Shown here: positions 9,769-19,700 of the stretch, one piece after another
Layout: each line of letters starts with the position of its first letter
How positions within the stretch are numbered: position 1 is the first letter of the stretch
Assembly (NCBI GenBank): GCA_041399205.1
Contig: JAWKTK010000003.1
Span: 877,800-941,799, forward strand
Source of the DNA: JAGQOZ01 sp041399205
Lineage (GTDB): Bacteria; Planctomycetota; Planctomycetia; Pirellulales; Pirellulaceae
DNA length: 64,000 bases
Direction of reading: 5' to 3'
Notes under the pieces: generated by a model
The model's database searches: none
The model's input: the letters and a program-made list of their open reading frames with translations, nothing else
Told to the model about the DNA's origin: nothing
Translations under genes and position numbers: made by a program

Positions 9769-11496
9769 TTATCCGTCGGTCGGAGCGATTTCATAGCGGT
9801 GCGCTTGAGGCTGCACCAACTGTTGCACCTGTTTTTCTTGTTCTTCGATCAGAGGATCAAACTGAGGAATCTCGACCGCATTGTTCCCTTGTTCGTGCTT
9901 GCGAAAGAGAAACAGATACGTTTCGTTTTCCGGTCGCCAGCGATGAAAGTACAGTTCGTTCTTTTTGGCAATCGTTTGCCGCAGTTGTTCTGCTTGTTGA
10001 AATTCTGGTCCGCTCGGCAATTCCACTCCGGCTTGCCACTGCTGATGGTTGGCTTTCATGATCGGCTGACCATCCACCGTCAATTGGTAATTTCCTGGCG
10101 GTAAGCCTCGGACTTGCAACTTGCGACCAGTCGCCTGATCTGGCGACGTTTTGGCGAGCGGTAGTCGTTCGTCGGTGATGGTAAAAGCCACTTGTTGACC
10201 GTCTCGAACAATTTGTTCAACACTTGCCGCCGACGCAATCGGCTCGCGGTCTCGATTAGCATCAATGACAATTCGCCACGGTTCGGCCGGCGGATCCATG
10301 GCACTGAGAATCACTTGCGCCACGGCTTGGTAACCTTCGTCGGTCAAGTGAATGCCGTTGTAAGTCAGTTGACGATCCGACGGCAGTTTGTGGAACAGAT
10401 CAATGAAGTACAGTTTGCGCTGTTCAGCAATTTCTTTGATGGCTTGCGAATAGGCGGCCAAGTGTTTGTTGTGCGAAGTTGGGTCCGGCAATGGCGGCCC
10501 CATGTTTTCATGACGAATAGGCGAAAGCAACACGATCCGTGCGCCCGTCACTTCCAAGACGTCCAACAATTGATGATAACCTTCCACGAATGGGGCCAAT
10601 CCGGCTTGGCCTTCATGTGCAGCGTTGGCACCATAGTTCACGAACAACACGGTGGGCTGTTCCGCTTGAACGTGCGTTTCCAAATGATCAAAACCGTCTT
10701 GCACGGAGTCGAAACGTGCTCGAGCGTGTCCGAACACGGTGTCGCCGCTCCAGCCCAGATTCCGAAACGTCAACTTCCGATCGGGATAAAAACTGGTGAT
10801 GGCCGATTCCAAAAAGTCCGCTCGTTGCGCTCGTTCAATCAGCGTGTTTCCCAGCCAAATGATTTTGTCTCCGTCTTGTAATTGCAACGGACCGTCTGCA
10901 GGTGCAGCGGCTTTGACCAGCTTGATCGTTTCGGTCGCTTCGGTCACGTTGGTGCCCCAGGGCGTAGCGTCCGCCGTGAACGATGCGACGGCGAAGGATC
11001 GTCGGTAGGGTTCGCGAGCTTGTGCGGTCGGGTCCCACGTTCCCGATAGTTGCATTTTGGCTTGCCACGAATCGTCGGAAACGATGATTCGCTGCGAACC
11101 GTCGACCATCGCAACGGTCAGCTTGACCAACAACCCGGCCGGCCCGACGTCGTCGTTTTTGGCGCGAACATAGATTTCGTTTTCGCCGGTTCGCAATGCT
11201 GCAGATACGTCATAGCGATGCATTTGGTTCCACTGCGCGTCCATTCCCACGAAGCGGCCGTTTAGTCGCACCACGTAGCGGTTGTCGCAGGTAATTTCCA
11301 GCTGCGCGGAACTGGGTTGGTCCAATTCAAATGTCTTGCGAAACTCACACTGACCATCCGGCGCTGATCGATTCGCGTTTTCAGAACCCCAAATCCACAC
11401 GGGGTTGGAATCCTCCGCGACAACAGCGTTGGTAACACAAAGAAAAAACAGATTGATACACGCCGTCACGGCAGACAACAAACGAATGAACCGCAT
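9769..11496 (-). CDS. Secreted SGNH/GDSL-type hydrolase with N-terminal beta domain
   Basis: 575 residues from the ATG at 11496, preceded at a good distance by AGGAG, and beginning with a signal peptide (MRFIRLLSAVTACINLFFLC...AVVAED). The frame is open further upstream but without coding character. An N-terminal galactose-binding-like beta domain (FELDQPSSAQLEITCDNRYVV, VRLNGRFVG) is followed by an SGNH hydrolase core: block I IIWLGNTLIERAQ, block III VLFVNYGANAAHEG, and block V YNGIHLTDEGYQAVA. The usual nucleophile-bearing GDS reads GNT, as in a planctomycete subgroup, so catalysis is not certain. Likely an esterase or deacetylase on polysaccharide. It lies 99 bp upstream of the PVC dehydrogenase on the same strand and may be co-transcribed with it. 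Confidence 0.78.
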   Translation of the reverse strand: MRFIRLLSAVTACINLFFLCVTNAVVAEDSNPVWIWGSENANRSAPDGQCEFRKTFELDQPSSAQLEITCDNRYVVRLNGRFVGMDAQWNQMHRYDVSAALRTGENEIYVRAKNDDVGPAGLLVKLTVAMVDGSQRIIVSDDSWQAKMQLSGTWDPTAQAREPYRRSFAVASFTADATPWGTNVTEATETIKLVKAAAPADGPLQLQDGDKIIWLGNTLIERAQRADFLESAITSFYPDRKLTFRNLGWSGDTVFGHARARFDSVQDGFDHLETHVQAEQPTVLFVNYGANAAHEGQAGLAPFVEGYHQLLDVLEVTGARIVLLSPIRHENMGPPLPDPTSHNKHLAAYSQAIKEIAEQRKLYFIDLFHKLPSDRQLTYNGIHLTDEGYQAVAQVILSAMDPPAEPWRIVIDANRDREPIASAASVEQIVRDGQQVAFTITDERLPLAKTSPDQATGRKLQVRGLPPGNYQLTVDGQPIMKANHQQWQAGVELPSGPEFQQAEQLRQTIAKKNELYFHRWRPENETYLFLFRKHEQGNNAVEIPQFDPLIEEQEKQVQQLVQPQAHRYEIAPTDG

Positions 11497-11608
11497 GGAA
11501 AATTGCTCCTGGGTGGGCACCAGCCGAACTGGTAAAAGGCAAGACCGACCATTATGCTGCGTACGAGGATACATTTCAACGAACCGGAACGCGAGCCGCA
11601 AAGAAACT

Positions 11609-12400
11609 ATGTCAGATCCACTATTTTCCGTGCAAAACCAAGTTGTCATCGTGTCTGGTGCGAGTCGAGGAATCGGGTACGCCATTGCCGAAGGCTTTGT
11701 GCAACGCGACGCTCGAGTGATTATCACTGGACGAAACGAAGACACTCTGCAACCGGCCGTCGACACGTTGGGTCGATTCGGCACCGTTCGACCATTTGTG
11801 TGTGACGTGGCGAAGGCCCAAGACATTGATAACTTGGTTCGCTTCACATTGAACGAATTCGGACGCATTGATTCGTTGGTGAACGTAGCGGGAGTCAATC
11901 GTCGCAAACCGACGCTCGACATTACGGAAGAAGATTATGACTTTGTGATGGACATTAATTTGAAAGGAGCGTTCTTGCTTTCGCAAGCGGTCGCTCGGCC
12001 CATGCTGGAACAAGGTTCCGGCAGCCAAATCAACATCGCATCACTCAATACAGATCGCCCGTTGCGCAATGTGGCTCCGTACGCCATGAGCAAAGCGGCG
12101 ATGGGCCAAATGACCAAAGCGTTGGCGTTGGAGTGGAGCGAATTTGGAGTGCGCATCAACGCGATTGCTCCGGGCTTCATCTTGACCGACTTGACGAAGA
12201 AGCTTTGGTCCGACCCCACGATACAAGCATGGGGACAAACCACCACGCCTCAACGACGACTCGGCACGCCCGCCGATATGGTTGGCACCGCATTGTTTCT
12301 GGCGTCGCCGGCTGCGGCCTTTATGACCGGACAAATCCTGTATGTGGACGGCGGCTTCACCGCCGGTTGGAATTGGCCCATTCCGGCGAAGAATCAGTAA
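11609..12400 (+). CDS. SDR family NAD(P)-dependent oxidoreductase
   Basis: 263 residues from the ATG at 11609. It has a typical classical short-chain dehydrogenase layout: cofactor motif SGASRGIGYAI near the N-terminus, NVAGVN (NNAG equivalent), INIASLN (catalytic Ser), YAMSKAAM (YxxxK) and the PG motif AIAPGFILTDL. The C-terminus ends YVDGGFTAGWNWPIPAKNQ. Closest in style to gluconate 5-dehydrogenase or 2-deoxy-gluconate dehydrogenase-like SDRs, so oxidation or reduction of a sugar acid is plausible. It is divergent from the SGNH hydrolase, with about 112 bp between starts. Its last 53 bp are repeated about 1.1 kb downstream (13473-13525). Confidence 0.88.
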   Translation: MSDPLFSVQNQVVIVSGASRGIGYAIAEGFVQRDARVIITGRNEDTLQPAVDTLGRFGTVRPFVCDVAKAQDIDNLVRFTLNEFGRIDSLVNVAGVNRRKPTLDITEEDYDFVMDINLKGAFLLSQAVARPMLEQGSGSQINIASLNTDRPLRNVAPYAMSKAAMGQMTKALALEWSEFGVRINAIAPGFILTDLTKKLWSDPTIQAWGQTTTPQRRLGTPADMVGTALFLASPAAAFMTGQILYVDGGFTAGWNWPIPAKNQ

Positions 12401-12478
12401 CGCGGTTTCCGTCCTGTGTTTTTCGTTGCACCGTTGCGATCCCAATGGCCTTTTTGCGATAATTAGGAAACATAGACT

Positions 12479-13186
12479 ATGCGATTCATTCTTACCGTTG
12501 CTTTGTCGCTTGTGATGGTTTGTTCGGCACAGGGACAGCTGCCTACCGAGGAACAGCTTCGTGCGGAGGCGGAAGAGATTCTTCGCTTTCATCAGGCGAC
12601 AGTACATCGCAGTAACGTCGAACGATCCCTGATGACTTCGCCGGGGCGAATGCTATTATATTCTGCGACGCCGTACGAATTGGGGCTTTCGCCGGAGCAG
12701 TCAAAGGCGCTTAGCGATCTCATTATCGAACTGCGTGCCGACATGAAGAAGTCTCGGGCGGAACTGGAACTGATTGACGACCCTGCCGAAAAATCACGGA
12801 TGTATGATGCGAGACACGAAGCAGTGTACGCTCAACTGGAGAGTTTTGCGGAAGACATTATGTCTGACGAACAGCTCGCCGCACTGGAAACGTTAACACT
12901 AAAACACCGATTCCGCGATGGAGGTTTGGAAGCGTTGCTGCGCAGTGCGGACATTGCGCCGGATTTGCGAGCGATGACAGCGGAGGAACTGGACGCGATT
13001 GCCGAATCGACCATTCGTGTGGAAAGCGAATTCAGCGAACGATTGGAGGACTTGGCAAAGCGTTACGAAGAAGAACGAAGAGAAATTGAACAAGAGATGC
13101 AGGACGCAGTTCTGGAGCCTCTGTCTGAAGCCAACCGCCGCGCTGTAAAAGAACTGATCAAGAAGATTCGCGAATCGAAGCGTTAG
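12479..13186 (+). CDS. Exported helical (coiled-coil) protein
   Basis: 235 residues: a signal peptide (MRFILTVALSLVMVCSAQGQ), then an almost entirely helical, highly charged protein. One region resembles the Spy/CpxP arrangement of short helices with LSPEQ (YELGLSPEQSKALSDLIIEL), and the C-terminal third is a coiled coil (RLEDLAKRYEEERREIEQEM). A periplasmic chaperone- or sensor-like role is possible by analogy, but there is no LTxxQ signature and I do not assign a family. It starts 78 bp after the SDR gene on the same strand. Confidence 0.6.
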   Translation: MRFILTVALSLVMVCSAQGQLPTEEQLRAEAEEILRFHQATVHRSNVERSLMTSPGRMLLYSATPYELGLSPEQSKALSDLIIELRADMKKSRAELELIDDPAEKSRMYDARHEAVYAQLESFAEDIMSDEQLAALETLTLKHRFRDGGLEALLRSADIAPDLRAMTAEELDAIAESTIRVESEFSERLEDLAKRYEEERREIEQEMQDAVLEPLSEANRRAVKELIKKIRESKR

Positions 13187-13227
13187 ATCGCTATTGTGCC
13201 GAATGATTCCGGACAGCAATTCATCAT

Positions 13228-13363
13228 AGCCCGAAACGTAAGTGAGGCAGAAACACGCGTTGCGTGGCGCCTCGCTCACGCGTTTTTTCAAAGCCCGAAA
13301 CGTAAGTGAGGCAAAAATTGAGCGATTTTGAAGTCCCTCGCTCACGCTCTTACGCGTCGGGCT
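13228..13363. repeat. REP-like hairpin repeat cluster
   Basis: The 22-base sequence starting AGCCCGAAACGTAAGTGAGG occurs twice as direct copies (13228-13249 and 13292-13313). Inverted partners containing CCTCGCTCACGC occur at about 13269-13282 and 13335-13363, the latter ending in GTCGGGCT. Each direct copy can pair with a following partner, giving two hairpins. They lie just after the convergence-free end of the exported helical gene and may also serve as transcription ends. This is a REP/BIME-style non-coding repeat. Confidence 0.7.
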
Positions 13364-13472
13364 ATCTATGATGGTAAAATTCGCTCGTTGTAATGCGATC
13401 CTGCGGCCCGACCTACCAACCGGCTTTCTGGCCAGGCGAAGCGGATGAAGCGAATTCGCTGCGATTTTCCAC

Positions 13473-13525
13473 GCGGCTTCACCGCCGGTTGGAACTGGCC
13501 CATTCCGGCGAAGAATCAGTAACGC
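13473..13525 (+). repeat. Duplicated 3' end of the SDR gene
   Basis: These 53 bases match 12351-12403, the last codons, stop and first bases after the SDR gene, with a single difference (GGAACTGG against GGAATTGG). No other part of the SDR gene is present nearby. It is a partial copy left by a duplication, insertion or recombination event, with no start and no coding value of its own. Confidence 0.85.
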
Positions 13526-13580
13526 CGTGCAGCACAGGTGCCGTAGGCAATCACAAGGTGTCTTCGAAACGGCATTGCCG

Positions 13581-14810
13581 TCATGTATTCGACACCAACG
13601 CCGCAATCACTTTCCAGACGTTCAGCGCGCAGTGACGCGGCGATCACCACAACAAATCCGCCCAGCAGATTCAGAAGCCAGCCGTTGCGGTATTCGCCTA
13701 ACAGTTTGGAATTCATCGTCACCAATAGAAAAATTGCAATCAGCGGCAGCAAGATGCCGTTGGTGGCTTGCGCGAACAGGATGGTGGCTTGAGGGCTTTG
13801 GCGAAACAAGCAAGCGACACTGGTTCCCAAAATCACAATCGCCACCGCTGCGGCCTTAAAACGCTTGTCCGAATCATCCGCTCGCCAGCCCCAGGCATCG
13901 CACAGCACAATGGCGGCCGCCCAGGGCGCTGTTAGTGAACTGGTGAGCCCCGCGGCAAACAGCCCGGCGGCAAAGATGCTGGTGGCCCAACGGCCGGCGA
14001 TCGGTTGGAGCTGAGCGGCCAGTTCGCTGGCGTTGGTAAACGACGCCGATTCCGTTGCAAAGAATGCGGCAGCTGCGGTTGCCACAATCGCCGCCGTGAC
14101 CACGCCGCCTAGGGTGACTGCCAGCGAGGTGTCCATGGCGGCTTCGCGTAAACTCCGCTGCAACGCATTGCGGTTGGGCCATTTCGCTTGCACATGCGTG
14201 GCATGCAGAAACAAATTGTAGGGAACCACGGTCGTTCCGATCAGCGCCATGATCGTCATCAAGCTGTTCGTCGGAATAGAAGGACGAATCAGATTCGACA
14301 CGCATTCATTCCAATTCGGCTGGACCCAAACAGCGGTCGCCACAAACAGACCGCTCATGATGATGACCAAAGCGACCAGCAATTTTTGCAAATAACGCTG
14401 GCCGCTGGTTTGCAACAGGATCATCGCCAGCAGGCCAATTAGCAGCGACCAGTATCGCCGTTCCCGCCGAACAGGATTTCCAGCCCTAATGCCGCGCCCA
14501 ACACGTTGCCTGTTTGATAGGCCGAATTACCGACAACGATGGCCGACACCATCAGGAAAATGCTGATGGTTTTCCACGCGGGAAACGGCAACGCTTGCTG
14601 TATGTTGACGGTCAGACCTTGCCGAGTGACCAGACCAAGTTTAGCGGCCATCCACTGTAGCGTGATGGTGGCCAGGACAGAAAACACAATCGCCCAGATC
14701 AACGCAAAGCCGTACTCGGCACCCGCGCGACTTGCCGTCATCACTGTGCCCGGACCGATGAAGGCGGCGGTGACCAACAATCCGGGACCAAATTTGCGAA
14801 ACCACTTCAT
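13581..14810 (-). CDS. NRAMP family metal transporter, atypical metal site, frameshifted
   Basis: An 11-TM transporter of about 410 residues read from the ATG at 14810. There is one base missing near 14440 (GGNG then RYWSLLIGL) and another frame change near 13620 before the natural end at 13581 (NVWKVIAALVSNT). The TM1 motif, DPGN in canonical Mn/Fe transporters, is GPGT here (AAFIGPGTVMTASRAGAEYG). The TM6 motif, MPH in canonical members, is VPY (TTVVPYNLFLHA). The metal-binding Asp and Met are therefore absent, which places it in a divergent NRAMP-related branch whose substrate cannot be assumed. It overlaps the end of the DUF2891 gene by four bases, suggesting translational coupling. Confidence 0.8.
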
Positions 14811-15871
14811 CGGTTCGATTCGCCGGGGACACCCACTTCTGTGATCGCATACACGGCAAACGTAGCCAGCCAGTGTTCGCCTTCGTAATGGCCACTGAAG
14901 ACGTACTTCAAGCCGGCCTGCAGGTGAGCATTGGCCGATTGCCGTAGCGCCGTTCGACGAACATCATCTTCTGGCAGACCTGCCGCGATACCGTGCAACG
15001 TCCAAGCTCGTGATAGATCCAAACCGGCCAGATGGACAATCTTGCCGTCGGTTACGTCGGAAACTTCCACGGGCGAATAAACGTCACCGGGCCGTCCCAG
15101 CGAGGGCATGAACTGGTCGAGCCAATTGGCGAATTCGTCCGGTTTCAATAGGCGTCGCATCAAATCGGCTTCATTCAATCCAGACGAAAAGAAGTCTTCG
15201 CCCGAAGGTTCGAAGCGAGCGGGATAGTCGTGATCATTCAGGTAATATTCTCGGCTACGCTGTTCAATCAGCTGTGCCAACTGAGTGTCACTGACAGTGC
15301 GAGCATAATCCAGCGCTTGGCCCAACGCAAAGCCCGTGTCGGGATGCACGCCGGTCCGAATCGGATAGGTCAGCAACGGCAAGTAATCCTTGGTTCGCTG
15401 CACAATGATATCTTCCAACGGTTTCAGTTGGGCGGCCCACATTTGCCCCTGTTCGTCTTCCCAGGTCTTCAGTTCGGCCACCAATCGCAGCAACCACGTC
15501 CAACCGTACATGCGTTCAAAACTCTTGTTGTGCGGTTGCTGAAAGTAGTCCGCTTCCGCTGCCATTTTTTCTGGTGTTAGTTGCGAATCCAGCAGAGTGC
15601 GGATTTCAGCCGCGTCAGGATGATCTGGATATTGTTTCAGCAGTCGCACCAACATCCAATGACCATGCACGGACGAATGCCAGTCAAAGCAACCAAAAAA
15701 CGCCGGGTGCATGGCCGCGGGCGACTGTACCGAATCGGCATTCACCATGACGTTGGACGGCTTGTTGGGATATTCGGCTGGAATTCCTTGCAACGCCAAC
15801 TTGGCAAAATCATGGACTTGGGATTCGACCAATCGGTCTCCAATATTTAACGTTGTGGTCTGAGCCAACAA
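14807..15871 (-). CDS. DUF2891 domain protein, probably exported
   Basis: 354 residues matching the DUF2891 family throughout (HPAFFGCFDWHSSVHGHWML, RMYGWTWLLRLVAEL, TGFALGQALDYAR, LAGLDLSRAWTLHGIA). The HPAF-CFDWHSSVHGHW block is its hallmark; the family is uncharacterised and has an alpha/alpha-barrel look. The frame here begins at a TTG (15871). Just upstream, from an ATG at 15956 in another frame, lies MRFQVQ...MVAVML, followed after one frame change near 15885 by LAAAAGELLAQT, which together look like a signal peptide. The true start is probably 15956 with a one-base error. The stop overlaps the start of the NRAMP gene, so the two are probably one operon. Confidence 0.78.
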   Translation of the reverse strand: MLAQTTTLNIGDRLVESQVHDFAKLALQGIPAEYPNKPSNVMVNADSVQSPAAMHPAFFGCFDWHSSVHGHWMLVRLLKQYPDHPDAAEIRTLLDSQLTPEKMAAEADYFQQPHNKSFERMYGWTWLLRLVAELKTWEDEQGQMWAAQLKPLEDIIVQRTKDYLPLLTYPIRTGVHPDTGFALGQALDYARTVSDTQLAQLIEQRSREYYLNDHDYPARFEPSGEDFFSSGLNEADLMRRLLKPDEFANWLDQFMPSLGRPGDVYSPVEVSDVTDGKIVHLAGLDLSRAWTLHGIAAGLPEDDVRRTALRQSANAHLQAGLKYVFSGHYEGEHWLATFAVYAITEVGVPGESNR

Positions 15872-16333
15872 TTCTCCAGCGGCTGCAGCTAATCAGCATT
15901 ACGGCCACCATTCGGCAGACCCGATGTTGTGCTTCGTCTTGAACTTGAAATCGCATGTGTCATTCATCCTTCCGTCATTGCTTTTTGGTGCGTCGCCGAT
16001 TCATATCTGAATAGCCAGATCGTAACGCATTTGGCGATCACATATCTATAGCCTGGCTATTGACTTCCTCGCTAATTGCGAACCGACGTCAGTGACAATA
16101 ATAGGCGAATGTCAACGCGGTCGGCGTCGGCGTGCGAACTCGATCCGAATGTCAGAAAACTCTTTTGCTGGCAGACTTTATCGGTTGAGCGGCTCGTGGC
16201 AGTGACGTGTCCGCCACCAAGGTTGAAGCATCGCACTTTGTTGAAGTCATTGCCAGCGTAGCAACGATATTGCTATTTAGCTATCAGCTGGGATAGCGTC
16301 AAGAAAACGCAGTTTCGCCAGAGGAACGGAGTC
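15872..16333. other. Intergenic region with inverted repeat
   Basis: No gene is visible apart from the probable 5' end of the DUF2891 gene (up to 15956). A nine-base inverted repeat (AATAGCCAG at 16010-16018 and CTGGCTATT at 16053-16061), each arm near a copy of CATATCT, lies between the divergent DUF2891 and lipoprotein genes. It could be an operator or simply a hairpin. Confidence 0.35.
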
Positions 16334-16738
16334 ATGAACAAGCGAATTTGCCTGGCACTGGGGTTGCTAGCACTGGGTGGTTGTCGAGTGACTTCGCCGC
16401 AATGTAGTTTGCGTTCGGGGTGGGCTTGGATGGCGCCTGACTTTGGTCGTTCGCCGAAAGCACAGGCGGTGGATGGTTTGCCGTGCGCTACCACTTGCAA
16501 CATAACCAACGACGTTTACCATCCGCATCAGCGGCTTGCGATGTCGCCCAATTCCGCGCAGTCTGATGCCAGCACAACGAAACCGACGATCGGCCGCAAC
16601 CGGTTTGCTTTGAAACCAACTCCGCCGCCAAGCGAATCCACTGGCAATCTATGGCATTCGGGCCAATTGCGATCAGCTGCGAATGTCAATCCTGCTGCCA
16701 CGGCTGCCGACGCCGATAAACGTCGATTCGGTTGGTAA
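16334..16738 (+). CDS. Small lipoprotein
   Basis: 134 residues with a type II signal peptide: MNKRICLALGLLALGGCRV, lipobox LGGC. The mature part is short, Pro/Ser/Thr/Ala-rich and without a recognised domain; it contains four further cysteines in the first 50 residues. It is preceded by GGAACGGAGTC with a purine-rich stretch at a suitable distance. Its last 53 bases overlap the 3' end of the large gene on the opposite strand, which is unusual but both frames look coding. Function unknown. Confidence 0.6.
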   Translation: MNKRICLALGLLALGGCRVTSPQCSLRSGWAWMAPDFGRSPKAQAVDGLPCATTCNITNDVYHPHQRLAMSPNSAQSDASTTKPTIGRNRFALKPTPPPSESTGNLWHSGQLRSAANVNPAATAADADKRRFGW

Positions 16739-19700
16739 GTTTTTCGATCATGGACGAATCCGAACCAGCCAGCTCGATCGCTCGCTCTAAAGTCGTCACG
16801 GCTTGTTCGAATTGACCATTGGCGGCATACGCAGCCGCCAGCGTGTCCAAATAAGATGGCGACGCGTCCACCGTTTGCAGAATGGCTTGGGCCAATCGCA
16901 ATGCTTCCGGCGGATTTCGCAGTTCATCATCGTTGGTGGTACACAAGAGCCAAGCCAAGTTGTTCGCGGCGTCAGTTCGGTCGGCGTCGCGGTCCAACAC
17001 TAGACGATACTGTGTGACGGCTACCGAATTTTGATGGTCGATTTGATAAAGCGTGGCCAGATGGAATCGAGCGTCCGTGGATTGCGGCCACTTTTTGACG
17101 GCCGCTTCTAACAACCGGATTGCCGCCGTGGTTTGGTTCAGATGAGCACCATATTGTCCGGCGCGAATGGCTTGGTCGGTGGTCATGCCGACCGATGCGA
17201 ATGGCGAATCCAGTAACGGACGAAGCAGCCGCCACGCAGTGGATTGATCTTTTGCGACAAGTGCCAATTCAATGCGGTCCAAGCGCACGGAAACTTCGCC
17301 TGGCCGAATTTGCAACATTCGCTCCAACGAAGCAATGTGGTCCGCCGCACGATGCTGCTGCGCAGCGAGTTTTGCTAACAGTTGCAGGCCCGCCCAAGTT
17401 CGTTCTGCATTTTGGACGCTCCTTTGTGAATCCGAATCGGGCTGCAGAAGCGGCCGCAGTTGATCGATAGCGTCGTCCCAATACTCGGCTTCCGCGTACG
17501 CGTCCGCCAGGCGAACTGCGTCCGGAGCAAACCACGCGGTGATATTAGTGCCGGGCAAAGGACGAGCGGCTAAGTACGCGTCTGGTGAGGACGTGGACAC
17601 CGTGCGAACATCTTGCTCCAGTTGTTCCAGCGAAACCGGTCCTTTGTAGATCACTGCCAACTGTCCGTCCGCATCAAACAGCAAACTGAACGGCAACGGC
17701 AGATCTTGTCGTCGATAATAGATTTGCTCTAGCAGCACGCCGACTTCGGTCAGCGTTTCCGGGCTGGCAAAGGAACAGGCCAAGTCGGGCAGTGACGTGG
17801 CCATGGTTCGAGCCGCTTGTTGACTGCCCGCTTCGCCCGAAACTGCGTCGACACTGACTGCCGCGAATTCAACTTGTTCCTCCCATCGTTGCGCATTTGC
17901 CTGCCACGTTTTCAGTTCGCTCAGACACGGCGCACACCAGCTGGCCCAAAAGGAAATCAACTTGGGGCGTGGTGTCGGTTTCCCATCATGCAGTATTACG
18001 GGTGATTCGTCCGAAATCGCTTGTCCGGTGAGTTTTGGTACCGATCGCCGACGACTGAGCATGGTGCGAACCGAACCGCTGGGCATGTTGACTGGTAATG
18101 CTTTGGCGGCCAAATTCAATTCGGATCGAACAGTCGCCGTGCGAGCTGCAGCTTGGTCTTGCGTAACCAAGTACCGTTGGTCGACCATCATGGGCGTTAC
18201 GGATTGCGGTTTGGAATCGCCGGGCCACGCAATCTGAACTGACACAATGGTGTCATAGTCGCCCAATCCAAAAGTCAGCCACTTGCTGTTTTGGCTGAGG
18301 AATCCTTCGCCCGCTCGAACCGCTTTGGTGATTTCTCGTTCCCGACCAGATGCGGACGAACGAATGCCAATTGTGACCTTCGCACCAACGGAGTCTCGAT
18401 TGCACCGCACGCCTTGTAGTCGCAAAGCCACAAAATGGTGCGAATTCAACGTATTCGATTCGTTACGCAACAAGCGAATCTGTGGTCCGGTTCGGTTTGC
18501 GAGCCATACGTCGATATCTCCGTCCTGATCCCAATCCACCACCGCTAAGCCTCGTCCATCATCCGGCAGATTCCATTGCCACGCCGACGAAGTGTCCGCA
18601 AACTGTCCATTCTGTAGATTCAGAAAGCAGCAATTTTCTTCTCGGCCACTAAAACTGGCTCCGTCTCGGATCAGATCAGCCAATTGATTCCAGCCTGCCA
18701 AATAGTTGTCCGTGTTGCCGGTGGCGGAATCAGAAACGGGTGATTGCGACACGACCTGTCGCCAAAAGAAACTTCACAAATCGTCCTTGCGTTCCTGCGT
18801 CACAAAGCCGTTGGCCACCAACAGATCGTCCCAGCCATCGTTATTGATGTCGGCAAATTGCGATGACCAAGCCCAGCGTCCCATGGTTACTCGAGCCATC
18901 TGGCTGACATCCGCAAACGGTTGTTTCGAACTCAATTGGTTCAAAAACAATGAATTGCCGCGCGCATGCCGTTGATATTGCTGTTGCAACGAAGAATCTT
19001 GTTCGCTTAGAAAATTCTTTTGATACGCAATCCGATTGCCGGCAGACGACCACATGTTGCTGACATAGATATCAAACCAACCATCCGCATTGGCGTCGCC
19101 CACCGCCACGGACATGCCTGCCGAAATATCTTCCACCGCGAATGACTCGGCGACATCTCGAAATTGCCCGCCATCATTCACAAACAAATTATTGCGACCG
19201 TAGTCATTGGCGACATACAAATCAGGGTCGCCATCGTTGTCAAAATCTTCCCAAACGGCCGCAAAACTGAAACGACGATTGTTCTGATCCAAACCGCTGC
19301 GAATCGTGACGTTTTGAAACGACCAATTTCCCAGGTTGCGTAACAGCAAATTGCGTCCACCGTTGTTGGCATCATGATACGGAAGGGGACGCCCCAGCAG
19401 TTGGCTCGATTGCCGAGGCGAATAGCAACAAACGTAAATGTCCAGCTGGCCATCCAAGTCGTAATCAGCGGCGGCCAGTGACATGGGTGGTGCTTCCGGA
19501 ATGAGTTTGGTCAAGCGAGCTTTCAATTGGCGGCCGTTGATGTTTTCCGTAAAGACCAAGCCAAACGAGGTGGCTACGATCAAGTCTTGATCACCGTCAT
19601 TGTCCAGATCAACGAACAATCCGCTATGCGATTCGTTCAACCAGTCCACACCATATTCGGCCGCCACGTCTCGAACCGTGCCATCTGCGTTTTGCAAGAA

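Noticed and set aside
16686..18752. Separate gene starting with GTG at 18752
   Set aside because: The GTG lies inside the SECIS-like loop, has no ribosome binding site, and the upstream frame runs into it without interruption except the UGA.
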